Shown here piece by piece: positions 9,280 to 19,458 of a stretch of DNA of 64,000 nt. Positions within the stretch are counted from its first letter, which is position 1. Every line of letters starts with the position of its first letter. Origin of the DNA: Sphingomonas sp. J315 (GTDB lineage Bacteria > Pseudomonadota > Alphaproteobacteria > Sphingomonadales > Sphingomonadaceae); contig NZ_CP088296.1 in the NCBI RefSeq assembly GCF_024666595.1, forward strand, positions 124,001 to 188,000, in the 5' to 3' direction. A model generated the notes under the pieces. The model ran no database searches, was not told the origin of the DNA, and was given only the letters and a program-made list of their open reading frames with translations. The position numbers and the translations under genes are program-made.

Positions 9280-10278
9280 ATGAACGCTCCCAGCAGCCTC
9301 AACGGCATCGACGTCCGCGCCGAGATCGACCGCCTGCGCAAGGAGCGCAACGCGGTGATCCTGGCACATTATTACCAGAAGCCGGAGATCCAGGACCTTG
9401 CCGATTTCGTCGGCGACAGCCTCGAACTGTCGCGCAAGGCCGCCGAAACCGATGCCGAGGTGATCGCCTTTTGCGGCGTGCGCTTCATGGCCGAAACCGC
9501 GAAGATCCTGTCGCCCGACAAGACCGTGATCCTGCCCGACATGAACGCGGGGTGCAGTCTCGAGGACAGCTGTCCGCCCGAACAGTTCGCCGCGTTCCGC
9601 GCGCAGCACCCCGATCACATTGCGCTGACCTACATCAACTGCTCGGTCGAGGTGAAGGCGCTCAGCGACATCATCGTCACCAGCTCCTCCGCCGAAAAGA
9701 TCCTCAGCCAGATCCCGCACGAGCAGAAGATCATCTTCGGCCCCGACAAGCATCTCGGCGGATACATCAACCGCAAGATAGGCCGTGACATGCTGCTCTG
9801 GCCGGGCGTGTGCATCGTGCATGAGGCGTTCAGCGAAACCGAACTGCTGAAACTCAAGGCACAGCACCCCCACGCCCCGGTGGCCGCGCACCCCGAATGT
9901 CCGCCACACGTACTCGACCATGCCGACTATGTCGGATCGACCAGCGGCATCCTTGCCTATGCCAAGGATTTCGAAGGCGACACGATGATCGTCGCCACCG
10001 AACCGCACATCATCCATCAGATGGAAAAGGCGGTCCCGGACAAGACCTTCATCGGCGCGCCCGGCGCGGACGGCAACTGCAACTGCAACATCTGCCCGTA
10101 CATGGCGCTCAACACGCTGGAAAAGCTCTACATCGCGCTCCGCGACCTCGAACCCCGGATCGAGATCGCCGAGGATATCCGGTTGAAGGCGAAGAAGAGC
10201 CTCGATCGGATGCTGGCCATGGCGAGCGGCACCGTCGGCCTGGGCGACCTCGGCCCGCTCCGCGTCACCGGGGATTGA
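9280..10278 (+). CDS. nadA: Quinolinate synthase A
   Basis: A 332-residue NadA: condenses iminoaspartate with dihydroxyacetone phosphate to quinolinate, the step before NadC. The family core AHYYQKPEIQDLADFVGDS is near residue 28. The [4Fe-4S] ligands are seen in FCGVRFMAE, AGCSLEDSCP and the C-terminal NCNCNICPYM; substrate-binding segments INCSVEVKA and PECPP are intact. ATG at 9280 is chosen because the conserved N-terminus starts soon after it. nadB is absent from the window, so iminoaspartate must come from a gene elsewhere. Confidence 0.96.
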   Translation: MNAPSSLNGIDVRAEIDRLRKERNAVILAHYYQKPEIQDLADFVGDSLELSRKAAETDAEVIAFCGVRFMAETAKILSPDKTVILPDMNAGCSLEDSCPPEQFAAFRAQHPDHIALTYINCSVEVKALSDIIVTSSSAEKILSQIPHEQKIIFGPDKHLGGYINRKIGRDMLLWPGVCIVHEAFSETELLKLKAQHPHAPVAAHPECPPHVLDHADYVGSTSGILAYAKDFEGDTMIVATEPHIIHQMEKAVPDKTFIGAPGADGNCNCNICPYMALNTLEKLYIALRDLEPRIEIAEDIRLKAKKSLDRMLAMASGTVGLGDLGPLRVTGD

Positions 10279-10347
10279 TCCGCCGGGAACGGCATGGAAT
10301 GTTTCACCTGCGCAACGGGCACCCTGCCCGCCGCTGGGAGACAATCC

Positions 10348-10728
10348 ATGCCAATTCCCGCAAGCTGGTCTGACAAGCTTCTCGCCCTGCTCCGCATCGT
10401 CGCCGGGCTCGCCTTCCTACAGCACGGCACGGCGAAATTCTTCGGCGTCCCGCCCTTTCCAATGGAGCTGAACCCGATGCTCTATGCGGCCGGGGCGATC
10501 GAGCTGGTCGGTGGCGCGCTGCTGGTGATCGGTCTGTTCACCCGGCCGGTGGCGTTCCTGTCGTCCGGCATGTGCGCGGTCGGCTACTGGCTGGCACACG
10601 GCACCAAGAGCCTTTTCCCCGCAGCCAATGGCGGCGAGGCGATCCTGCTCTTCTGCTTCATCTTTCTCTATCTCGCCGCAGCGGGCGGCGGCGCGTGGAG
10701 CGTCGACCGCGCGACCGGCAAGGGCTAA
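10348..10728 (+). CDS. DoxX family membrane protein
   Basis: A 126-residue DoxX-like protein with four hydrophobic segments. The N-terminal LLRIVAGLAFLQHGTAKFFG matches the family's conserved LR-x-G-x-F-x-HG-x-K motif, and GAIELVGGALLVIGLFTRP follows. DoxX-type proteins act in redox or thiosulfate-related membrane processes, but the role here is unknown. Start ATG 10348 is preceded by GGGAG. Confidence 0.85.
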   Translation: MPIPASWSDKLLALLRIVAGLAFLQHGTAKFFGVPPFPMELNPMLYAAGAIELVGGALLVIGLFTRPVAFLSSGMCAVGYWLAHGTKSLFPAANGGEAILLFCFIFLYLAAAGGGAWSVDRATGKG

Positions 10729-10738
10729 GCGCCGAAAC

Positions 10739-10762
10739 CGGCCCGGCGCAGTCGCCGGGCCG
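10739..10762. terminator. Strong GC hairpin between convergent DoxX and ettA genes
   Basis: CGGCCCGGCG (10739-10748) pairs perfectly with CGCCGGGCCG (10753-10762) over a 4-base loop. It sits between two converging genes and could terminate both, although no long T-run follows on either strand. Confidence 0.6.
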
Positions 10763-10773
10763 TCAATCGTCGG

Positions 10774-12454
<1,681 letters not shown>

Positions 12455-12597
12455 TTGTGGTCTCCGATCGATCGAACAGGTTGGTCTGGATTTGACGCGC
12501 GATGTAGCGACGGTACGGCGTCAAGGCAAACGCCACGCGCGCGATCGCGGACGTCGGCCAGGTGACGAACGTACATCGGCTGGCTAGGAGGTGCGGC

Positions 12598-13968
12598 ATG
12601 ATGCATCGCCTCACTCGCTTCGCCGCCGCGACCGCCCTGCTCGCGCTCCCCGCCACCACCCTTGCGCAGGGCATGGACCCTGCCGCGCTGCGCGATGCCG
12701 CGCTCAAGGACGATCTGGCGTGGGAGATTACCGAGGGGCTGACGACCGAAGTCGGCCCGCGCCTGGCGGGCACCGAGGCTGAGGCACGGGCACGCGCCTG
12801 GTCGCTTCGAAAACTGACGGCTCTCGGCTTCAGCAATGTTCGTAACGAGCCGTTCGACATGAAGACCTGGGTCCGCGGCGTCGAAGCGCTGGAGGTGCTC
12901 GCCCCCTTTCCCCAGCCACTCCACCTTACCGCGCTCGGCAATTCGGGCGCGACCGGCCCAAAGGGGCTTGAGGCGGAAATCGTCTATTTCGCCGACCTCG
13001 CCGCGCTGAACGCTGCGCCCGATGGCAGCCTCAAGGGCAAGATCGCCTTTGTTAGCCACAGCATGACCCGCACGCAGGACGGATCGCAGTATGGCGCTTT
13101 CGGTGCCGCCCGGCGCAGCGGGCCGACCGTCGCGGCGCGCAAGGGCGCGGCGGCGATCCTGATCCGCTCGATCGGCACCGATTACCACCGCAATCCCCAT
13201 ACGGGCGTGACCAACTTCGCGGAGGGCGTGGCGCCGATCCCGGCCGCCGCCCTCTCGCTGCCCGATGCCGAGCAGCTCGAGCAGATCCTCAAGCGCGGCC
13301 AGCCGGTGAAGGTGAAGCTTACCCTGACCCCGCGTCAGATCGGCACCACCGAATCGGGCAATGTCATCGCCGAGGTTCCCGGCAGCGACCCTGCCGCCGG
13401 CATGGTCGTCGTCGCCTGTCACCTCGACAGCTGGGATCTTGGCACCGGCGCGTTCGACGACGCCACCGGGTGCGGCATCGTCGCCGCTGCGGCGAAGCGG
13501 ATCATGGACGCCGGCACCCCGCGACGCACGATTCGCATCCTGTGGGCGGGCGCGGAGGAGGTCGGCGTGTTCGGTGGCCGAGCCTATTTCGACGCCCACA
13601 AGGGCGAGCGCCACGCGCTTGCCGCCGAATCGGATTTCGGCGCCGATCGCGTCTGGCGTGTCGATTTCAAGCTCCCCGAGAGTGCGAAAGCAGTGGGCGA
13701 TCGCGTCGCCACGGCGCTCGCGCCGCTGGGCATCAGTCGCGGACGCACCCCTGCGGGCGGGGGTGCAGATATCGCGGCGCTGGTGGCGTCCGGAGTGGCG
13801 GGAATCGACCTGCAACAGGATGGCAGCCGCTATTTCGACCTGCACCACACGCCCGACGATACCCTCGACAAGGTCGATCCGGCACAATTGCGCCAGAATG
13901 TCGCGGCATGGACCGCGATGCTGGCCGTGGTGGCCAACGCGCCCGAGGAAATCGGCTCGGTAAAGTGA
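12598..13968 (+). CDS. M28 family zinc peptidase, secreted
   Basis: A 456-residue exported aminopeptidase-type protein. A signal peptide (MHRLTRFAAATALLALPATTLAQG) is followed by a region with a PA-domain-like insertion and the M28 catalytic part: HLDSWDLGTGAFDDATGC (first His about residue 275, bridging Asp), GAEEVGVFG (catalytic and metal Glu), ESDFGADRV (Asp) and DLHHTPDDTLDKVD (final His). Start ATG 12598 is 7 bases after AGGAGG (12586-12591). It is divergent from ettA, with about 140 bases between. Confidence 0.9.
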   Translation: MMHRLTRFAAATALLALPATTLAQGMDPAALRDAALKDDLAWEITEGLTTEVGPRLAGTEAEARARAWSLRKLTALGFSNVRNEPFDMKTWVRGVEALEVLAPFPQPLHLTALGNSGATGPKGLEAEIVYFADLAALNAAPDGSLKGKIAFVSHSMTRTQDGSQYGAFGAARRSGPTVAARKGAAAILIRSIGTDYHRNPHTGVTNFAEGVAPIPAAALSLPDAEQLEQILKRGQPVKVKLTLTPRQIGTTESGNVIAEVPGSDPAAGMVVVACHLDSWDLGTGAFDDATGCGIVAAAAKRIMDAGTPRRTIRILWAGAEEVGVFGGRAYFDAHKGERHALAAESDFGADRVWRVDFKLPESAKAVGDRVATALAPLGISRGRTPAGGGADIAALVASGVAGIDLQQDGSRYFDLHHTPDDTLDKVDPAQLRQNVAAWTAMLAVVANAPEEIGSVK

Positions 13969-14020
13969 TGCAGCGCACCATTTCGGCTCGCCGCAAACCT
14001 TGCTGCCAGATGAATTTCCA

Positions 14021-14048
14021 TTGACGGGCGCGTAACGGGCGCTATTCC
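14021..14048 (+). promoter_or_regulatory. Candidate sigma-70 promoter for the small lipoprotein gene
   Basis: TTGACG (14021-14026) and TATTCC (14043-14048) are 16 bases apart and lie about 60 bases before the ATG at 14111. The spacing is slightly short. Confidence 0.4.
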
Positions 14049-14110
14049 GACTAACTCGCACGGCAATCGGGCCGGGGCGAACCGAAATAGCTTTGCTTGG
14101 GAGCAAACGA

Positions 14111-14335
14111 ATGAAGAAGATCCTCATCGTCGCTGCCGCGACCGGCCTGATGTCGCTCGCAGCTTGCGAGACCGCGCCGACCGCGAACAACACCGCTGAC
14201 GTCGCCGCCAACCTCGAAGAGGCTGCCGACAACATGGAAATGGTTGCCGACAACGCGACCAACGAAGTTGTTGAGGACGCGGCTGAGAACGCTGCCGACA
14301 ACCTGGAAGCAGCGGCCGACAACGTCGCCGGCTAA
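14111..14335 (+). CDS. Small repeat-containing lipoprotein
   Basis: A 74-residue lipoprotein. KKILIVAAATGLMSLAAC is a lipoprotein signal with Cys19 as the modified residue. The mature part is acidic, without Cys, Trp or Tyr, and built from loose repeats of the type (E/A)AADN(M/L/V), suggesting a helical or coiled structure. It resembles small envelope lipoproteins such as entericidin-like ones in size but lacks their motif. It is monocistronic, with its own promoter candidate and a terminator. Confidence 0.7.
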   Translation: MKKILIVAAATGLMSLAACETAPTANNTADVAANLEEAADNMEMVADNATNEVVEDAAENAADNLEAAADNVAG

Positions 14336-14377
14336 TCCGGATCGTTCTTCCTGGACCCACCCGGTCCGGTCGAATCG

Positions 14378-14408
14378 AAAGGGCGTCCCTGCGGGGGCGC
14401 CCTTTTTC
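14378..14408 (+). terminator. Rho-independent terminator of the lipoprotein gene
   Basis: AAAGGGCG starting at 14378 pairs with CGCCCTTT across a G/C-rich inner stem and is followed by a run of T at 14403-14407. It lies about 45 bases after the stop codon. Confidence 0.85.
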
Positions 14409-14536
14409 GTTCCGGCGCAGGTACGTTCGTCGTCGATGAACGACATTTGGTCGCCGCGAACGGGTCTGGTCGATCCAACGTCGTCGCCGGTCGATGTGAA
14501 ATGGCGCCCCCGCCCCACCCCGCCTAGCTCCGGACC

Positions 14537-14557
14537 TGCGTTCAGCCCCCGAACGCA
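14537..14557 (+). promoter_or_regulatory. Inverted repeat in front of the UrcA-family gene
   Basis: TGCGTTC (14537-14543) and GAACGCA (14551-14557) form a perfect 7-bp dyad with a 7-base spacer, ending 21 bases before the start codon. It is placed where an operator or 5' UTR hairpin would act. Confidence 0.4.
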
Positions 14558-14578
14558 TTGAACCCAAAGAGGTCCGTG

Positions 14579-14914
14579 ATGATTACCAACTTCGCCCGCG
14601 CAGCTGCCCTTGGCGCTGCCCTGCTCGTCTCGCTTCCGACCGTCGCCGGTCAGGGAAAACATGTTCGCGTATCCTATGCCGATCTCGACCTGACCGCCGA
14701 TGCAGGCAAGAAGACATTCGAACGCCGCATCGCTCGCGCTGCCGATGCCGTGTGCGGCCCCACCGACGGACGCGACCTGGCCGGTGTCGTCCGCCACAAG
14801 CGCTGCGTCGCGACCGCGCTCGAATCGTCGCGCCCCGCCGTCGAGCTCGCATTCCGAAATTCCGCCACGCGGCAACTCGCCGCACGCGATCAGAGCATCA
14901 GGGTCGCCCCCTAA
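14579..14914 (+). CDS. UrcA family protein, secreted
   Basis: A 111-residue protein with a signal peptide (ITNFARAAALGAALLVSLPTVAG) followed by the UrcA-family core: VSYADLDLTADAGKKTFERRIARAADAVCGP and a second Cys in HKRCVATAL, probably forming a disulfide. UrcA proteins are common in sphingomonads and caulobacters, often in several copies, and are of unknown function. ATG 14579 is preceded by AGAGG; the frame also has a TTG at 14558 and a GTG at 14576. Confidence 0.85.
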   Translation: MITNFARAAALGAALLVSLPTVAGQGKHVRVSYADLDLTADAGKKTFERRIARAADAVCGPTDGRDLAGVVRHKRCVATALESSRPAVELAFRNSATRQLAARDQSIRVAP

Positions 14915-14926
14915 TCGACCCTGTCT

Positions 14927-14965
14927 CCCGCCCGCCCAGCATTGCTTGGCGGGCGGGATCTTTTT
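14927..14965. terminator. Strong terminator between UrcA-family gene and lytTR-type regulator
   Basis: CCCGCCCGCC (14927-14936) pairs with GGCGGGCGGG (14948-14957), followed by ATC and five T. It ends the plus-strand gene and, because the stem is symmetric, may also stop the converging minus-strand operon. Confidence 0.88.
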
Positions 14966-14970
14966 GGTGT

Positions 14971-15714
14971 CTACTTCCCTGCGAGGATCGCCTTGGCCGC
15001 CGCCTGATAGGTGCGCCCGATCCGCACACTCTCCCCGTCGCTCAGCTCCGCGTACCACGCGCCCAGCCCGTCATGGCGCAGCTTCACGATCCGGTCGCGC
15101 CGCACGATTGTCGATCGGTGCAGCCGGATGAAGCATTCGGGGTCGAGCCGCCGCTCCAGTTCGGTGATCGTCTGGTGAATCAGATAGCTGCGCCCATTCA
15201 CGCTCAGCCGCATATAGTCGCGCTCGGCGTCGATCCGCTCGATCTCCGACGCCCCGATCCGCACCATCTCGGAACGGTACGGCACCCAGAATTCCTCGGT
15301 CCAGCGGGACGGCGGCGATAGCGGCTCGACACTGCGCCTGCCAATCGCCTCGACCGCCCGCGTCACCGCGCGCGCCAGCCGCTCGGCGCTTACAGGCTTC
15401 AGCACATAATCCACCGCCGAAACGTCGAACGCCGCCACAGCATGCTGGTCGAACGCGGTGCAAAAAATCACCGCCGGCCGGTGCGGCGCGGTGGCAAGCG
15501 ATGCCGCCACCGACATGCCATCGAAATGGGGCATCGCGATGTCGAGCAGCACCAGGTCGGGCCGCAGCGCATCGATCATGCGTAGTGCCGCCTCACCGTC
15601 CACTGCGGTGCCGATCAGGTCGATCTCCGCCAGCCCCGCGCACAAGATCTGCATCCGCTCGACCGCCAGCGGCTCGTCGTCGACGATCAGGGTACGCAAC
15701 CGTTCAGCAGCCAT
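14971..15714 (-). CDS. LytTR-type response regulator
   Basis: A 247-residue regulator. The receiver domain (about residues 6-120) shows VDDEP (acidic pocket), LVLLDIAMPHFDG (phospho-acceptor Asp) and DYVLKPVS (conserved Lys). The C-terminal LytTR DNA-binding domain has IERIDAERDYMRLSVNGRSY and CFIRLHRSTIVRRDRI. It is the second gene of an operon with its sensor kinase (11-base overlap). LytTR proteins bind direct repeats at promoters; the targets are unknown here. Confidence 0.92.
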   Translation of the reverse strand: MAAERLRTLIVDDEPLAVERMQILCAGLAEIDLIGTAVDGEAALRMIDALRPDLVLLDIAMPHFDGMSVAASLATAPHRPAVIFCTAFDQHAVAAFDVSAVDYVLKPVSAERLARAVTRAVEAIGRRSVEPLSPPSRWTEEFWVPYRSEMVRIGASEIERIDAERDYMRLSVNGRSYLIHQTITELERRLDPECFIRLHRSTIVRRDRIVKLRHDGLGAWYAELSDGESVRIGRTYQAAAKAILAGK

Positions 15715-16838
15715 GAGTCGTCACCGGGATGCGAATGGTGACGGCGAACCCGCCCTCGGGCCGTGGCCCGGCATCAATCGACGCTGCGTCGCCGAACCGG
15801 ACGGTCAGCCGGTCACGAACATTGCGCAGGCCGACACAGGTACCCTGTTGACCCTGAACCGCCTCGCCATCGTCGATAACCTCGACCACCAACCAGGCGC
15901 CGTCAATCCACGCGCGGACCAGCACCTCTACCGGTCGCCTAGCCGGGGCGACGCCGTGCTTGATCGCATTTTCGATCAATGGCTGGAGCAGCAGGCCCGG
16001 AACACAGGCCCTCTCCGCGTCCGGCGCGATGTCGAACGTGCTGCGCAAGCGCTGGGGGAAGCGGATCGCTTCAATCTCCAGATACAGCCGCTGCAATGCG
16101 ATCTCGTCCGCCAACGGCACATCCTCGGTCGGCTCGGCGGCAAGACTGGTCCGGAAGAATGTCGACAGGTTGAGGATCATCGTCTCGGCGTCCTCACGCC
16201 GCCCCGTCATCACCAGCGACGAGATCGAATTGAGCGTGTTGAACAGGAAATGCGGGTTCACCTGGTATCGCAGTGCGCGAAGCTCCGCGGTCTGGGCCGC
16301 GGTCCGCAACCGCGCGGTCTCACGCTCCGACGCTCGCACCGCACCGGCATAGGACAGCGCCAGATAGAAGATCGCCCAGGCGAGGTTGAAGAAATACCAA
16401 TGGATCGCGTTGTCGGCGATCACAGAGGCGGGTCCCTTCTTCATCTCCCGCTTTTCTTGCGCCTTGTGCGTTTCGGACTTCTCGGCGTCCAACTTCTCCA
16501 TCTCGGGTCTGGGGTCGACGACATAGAATGACAGATAGTTGACCGTCGAATAGGCCGTGGACGTAGCTGCGGCGAACAGAAACGCCGCCGCAACCCGCAC
16601 CCTCAGGCTGCGCTGCTCCAGCGAGCGGAGCGCAAGATACATCAACGTCGTGAACCCGATCCCGAACAGCGACACCCATGCGCGGTTGTCAAGCATCTGC
16701 AAATGTCCCGGATAGTCCATGATCCAGGCGCGCAGCGTGACGCTGACATAGTAGAACACCCAGAAGCCGACGATCGACAGCAGGGCGATCCGCGGTGGAA
16801 CCTTGAAGCGGGAGGCGTTGGTGGGGGGTGTCTGACAT
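15704..16838 (-). CDS. LytS/YehU-type sensor histidine kinase, N-terminal frameshift
   Basis: A histidine kinase of about 377 residues. About four membrane segments precede a kinase domain with LRYQVNPHFLFNTLNSISSLV (phospho-His in NPHFLFN) and an HATPase region with LLLQPLIENAIKHGV. Reading from GTG 16759 would cut into the first helix. A natural start, ATG at 16838, lies upstream in another frame; removing one base from the run of six G (16823-16828) joins MSDTPTNASRFKVPPRIALL to the rest, restoring helix 1. It is coupled to the LytTR regulator. The signal is unknown. Confidence 0.85.
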
Positions 16839-16984
16839 TTCTGAACCTAAGCCGATCAGCGGCCAAGAAACCATTCACGCCAGTCCCGCTCGTCGAAGCC
16901 CGTCGACCTTTGGTCGAAAGCCTTCCGCCAGGCGCGATCGATCTTCGGCGGGCCGACGCCGGTTCAGCGCCGCTGAACCCGACT

Positions 16985-17248
16985 CTAGGGTCTGTACTCG
17001 ATCAGATCGGGATCGAGACGGAGCGGATTTTGGCGCAGGGCGAGGAGTGAGATCGACGTTGATGCATCGTGACCGACGAGCGACGAAACCATGCGCCAAA
17101 CGACGCCCGCCGCTGCTGCGCGATTGCCGGCCGTCGGCAACGAGCGTAGCGCAGTCGCGTAGCAGAGCTACGCGCACGCAAGCGACGCCGCCCGGCTGCC
17201 TTGGCCGAGCCAATCTCGATCCCCGCTCCGATCGTGTACCGAACCTAG
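16985..17248. mobile_element. MITE-like 264-bp element with CTAG ends
   Basis: The segment starts with CTAG (16985-16988) and ends with CTAG (17245-17248). Inside these, the ends form imperfect terminal inverted repeats: GGTCTGTACTCGATCAGATC versus GTTCGGTACACGATCGGAGC (reverse complement of the right end), extended by a shared GGGATCGAGA; 25 of 30 positions match with one gap. The interior has nested hairpins (TTTGGCGCA/TGCGCCAAA, GCGTAGC/GCTACGC) and no credible ORF. A 4-bp CTAG duplication is characteristic of IS5-family insertions, so this looks like a non-autonomous derivative. The right CTAG supplies the TAG stop of the adjacent dipeptidase gene. Confidence 0.65.
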
Positions 17249-18498
17249 TCAGGCGCGGTCGCGTCGATCGGCGGCTGTCCCTTCATGCTCTTTGCCACCG
17301 CCTCGGCGCGTTCCATGACGCGCAACACATTGCCCTGCGCCAGCTTGGCGAGATCTGCATCGCTCCATCCCCGGCGGGCCAACTCGGCGAACAACAGGGG
17401 ATAGCTGTCCACGCCCTTCATCTGCACCGGCCCCGTGCCGCTGATCCCGTCATAATCGCCGCCCAGGCCGACATGATCGCGCCCCGCGACCTTGGCGACA
17501 TGCTCGACATGGTCCGCGACGTGCGCAACGCTCACCACCGGCTCGGGATTGGCCTTCTCCCAATCGACCAGTTCCGCCGGGCTCTGCGCGCCATAGCGAT
17601 TCCCCGGGACGCCCCGTTCCTTGGCATAGGCGGTGCGCCTTCCGTCCCATGCGCTCCACTCCTGCGACAGGAACCCGGGGTAGAAGGCGATCATCACCAC
17701 CCCGCCATTCTTCGCAATCCCGCGCAGCAGCGCGTCGGGCACGTTGCGCGGGCGGTCGGTCACAGCGCGCGCCGAAGAATGGGACGCGATCACCGGAGCC
17801 TTCGTCACCTCGAACACCGCCGCCATCGTCGCGTCGGAGACATGGCTGACATCGACCAGCATCCCCAGCCGGTTCATCTCCGCCACCACCTGTCGCCCGA
17901 ACGGCGACAGACCATTGGCGCGCGGCGCATCGGTCGACGAATCCGCCCAGCTCAGGCTCCTGCCATGCGTCAGCGTCATGTAACCGACGCCCAGTTCATG
18001 AAATTGGCGCAGCACCGACAATCGCCCGTCGATCTGGTGGCCGCCCTCCACACCGATCAACGACGCGACCTTGCCCTGCCGGCTGATGCGGCGGACATCG
18101 GCGGCGGTGCGCGCCATCGCGAAATCCTGCGGATAGCGGTTGACGATCCGGCGGACGATGTCGATTTGCTCAATCGTCGCCTCCACCGCCTTCGGCCCGG
18201 TCATGCTCGCCGGGATATAGACCGACCAGAATTGCCCGCCGACCTTGCCCTTGCGCAGCCGGGGAATATCGGTCTGCAACGGGTCGTCGAGCGACGCGGT
18301 ATCGGCCTCCAGCGCGACCCCCTCCACCCGCGACTCATGCGAGGACCGCAATTCCCAGGGCAGGTCGTTATGCCCGTCGATCACCGGCGCGCGGGTCAGC
18401 ACCTTATCGACGCGCTTCAGCGTCGCGGCATCGGGTGCGGGGGGCAACTGCGCCTGACCGGCGAGCAGCAGCAACGGAGCGAGGGTCAACATCGACAT
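17245..18498 (-). CDS. Membrane dipeptidase (M19 family), exported
   Basis: A 417-residue M19 dipeptidase (renal dipeptidase fold) with a signal peptide (LTLAPLLLLAGQAQ). Zinc ligands are visible: DGHNDLPW (His-x-Asp), GVEGGHQI (bridging Glu), LVDVSHVSD (His) and ASHSSARAV (His), plus DHVGLGGDYDG. Length is normal. The stop codon lies within the CTAG at the edge of a MITE-like insertion; the protein ends in a plausible tail, so its function is probably unaffected. Confidence 0.93.
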   Translation of the reverse strand: MSMLTLAPLLLLAGQAQLPPAPDAATLKRVDKVLTRAPVIDGHNDLPWELRSSHESRVEGVALEADTASLDDPLQTDIPRLRKGKVGGQFWSVYIPASMTGPKAVEATIEQIDIVRRIVNRYPQDFAMARTAADVRRISRQGKVASLIGVEGGHQIDGRLSVLRQFHELGVGYMTLTHGRSLSWADSSTDAPRANGLSPFGRQVVAEMNRLGMLVDVSHVSDATMAAVFEVTKAPVIASHSSARAVTDRPRNVPDALLRGIAKNGGVVMIAFYPGFLSQEWSAWDGRRTAYAKERGVPGNRYGAQSPAELVDWEKANPEPVVSVAHVADHVEHVAKVAGRDHVGLGGDYDGISGTGPVQMKGVDSYPLLFAELARRGWSDADLAKLAQGNVLRVMERAEAVAKSMKGQPPIDATAPD

Positions 18499-18608
18499 GG
18501 GCCAAACCTAGCGTGGCGCGCGGACGATGGAAGGGGTCGCACGACAGGTTGCGGCGATTTCCGATCCCGGCCAGTCTCGTGCAGCGACGATCACGACGGA
18601 ACCAGGCG

Positions 18609-19012
18609 ATGACGACACCCAGACTGTTGTCCGGCGGCAATCCCCAGATCGCCAAGGGCTATGGCGATGCGCCCGTCCGCGCGTACATCGCTGCGATCCC
18701 CGGCTGGAAACGCGACGCCGCGGCGCGCGTCGATGCGCTGGTCGGCCGCCTCGTCCCGGGCGTTCAACGCGCGATCAAGTGGAACTCACCCTTTTACGGG
18801 CTCGAAAAGATCTCTGGTTCCTCAGCTTCCACTGTTTCGACCGCTACCTGAAGCTCACCTTCTTCCGCGGCCAGTCGCTCGACCCGATCCCGCCCGAGCC
18901 GTCGAAAAGCGGCGACACCCGCTACTTTCATATCCATGAAGGCGAGGATTTCGAGGCTCAGCTTGTCGACTGGGTCGTACAGGCGAGCAAGCTGCCGGGA
19001 GAAAGATTGTGA
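18609..19012 (+). CDS. DUF1801 domain protein, frameshifted
   Basis: A protein of about 134 residues of the DUF1801 (YdhG-like) family. The N-terminal part has IAAIPGWKRDAAARVDALVGRLVPGVQRAIKWNSPFYGLE; the C-terminal part, in the next frame, has DLWFLSFHCFDRYLKLTFFRG. The break is at AAAA (18805-18808); adding one A gives GLEKDLWFLSF. The family fold binds small molecules, but no biochemical role is established. It is divergent from the dipeptidase gene. Confidence 0.8.
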
Positions 19013-19082
19013 GCGAAGTGAAATCGGCAGCCTTTCGCGCGCCAATCGCGGAAGCCGTCGCCTTCAATGGGTCGAAAAAGCG

Positions 19083-19376
19083 TTAGAGCCGCTCGACCGC
19101 ACGCTCGATCTTGCGCAGCACCGCGCGATCGCCTGCCGGTGCATCCGCCGCGTCCTGCGCCAGCGCCATCAGCCGCACCGCGCCAAAGCTTGCCGCCAGC
19201 CCCTTGAGCCGCAGCGCGGCTCCGCGCCAGGCTTCGGGATCCGGCGCCTTGCCGAGCGCCTCCAGCGCACGCTTCGCGCTTTCGAGGAATGCTCCACGAA
19301 GCTCCGCGATCAGCCCGGGCTCATCGCCCACTGCCGCCGCCAGAGTCGCATCGATTGCACCGGGATCATACGCCAT
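19083..19376 (-). CDS. Hpt-like domain protein lacking the phospho-histidine
   Basis: A 97-residue all-helical protein whose central motif ALRLKGLAASFGA matches the Hpt (histidine phosphotransfer) consensus AHxLKGxAxxxGA, except that Leu replaces the phosphorylated His (codon CTG). The spacing and flanking helices (LIAELRGAFLES, LMALAQDAADA) fit the fold. It therefore cannot relay phosphate in the usual way and may act as a docking or competing module. It is divergent from the coiled-coil gene at 19459. A plain helical bundle of other origin is the alternative. Confidence 0.6.
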   Translation of the reverse strand: MAYDPGAIDATLAAAVGDEPGLIAELRGAFLESAKRALEALGKAPDPEAWRGAALRLKGLAASFGAVRLMALAQDAADAPAGDRAVLRKIERAVERL

Positions 19377-19458
19377 GTCACGAGCCTAGATTCCACGTGC
19401 TTAATGAGTGGTTTCACAATGCTAGGCGGCGATGGTGCGGTTGTGCTAAACCGGGACA

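Noticed and set aside
16828..18612. 594-codon open frame antisense to the M19 dipeptidase and through the MITE-like element
   Set aside because: Arg/His-rich nonsense translation; the opposite strand holds a complete dipeptidase.
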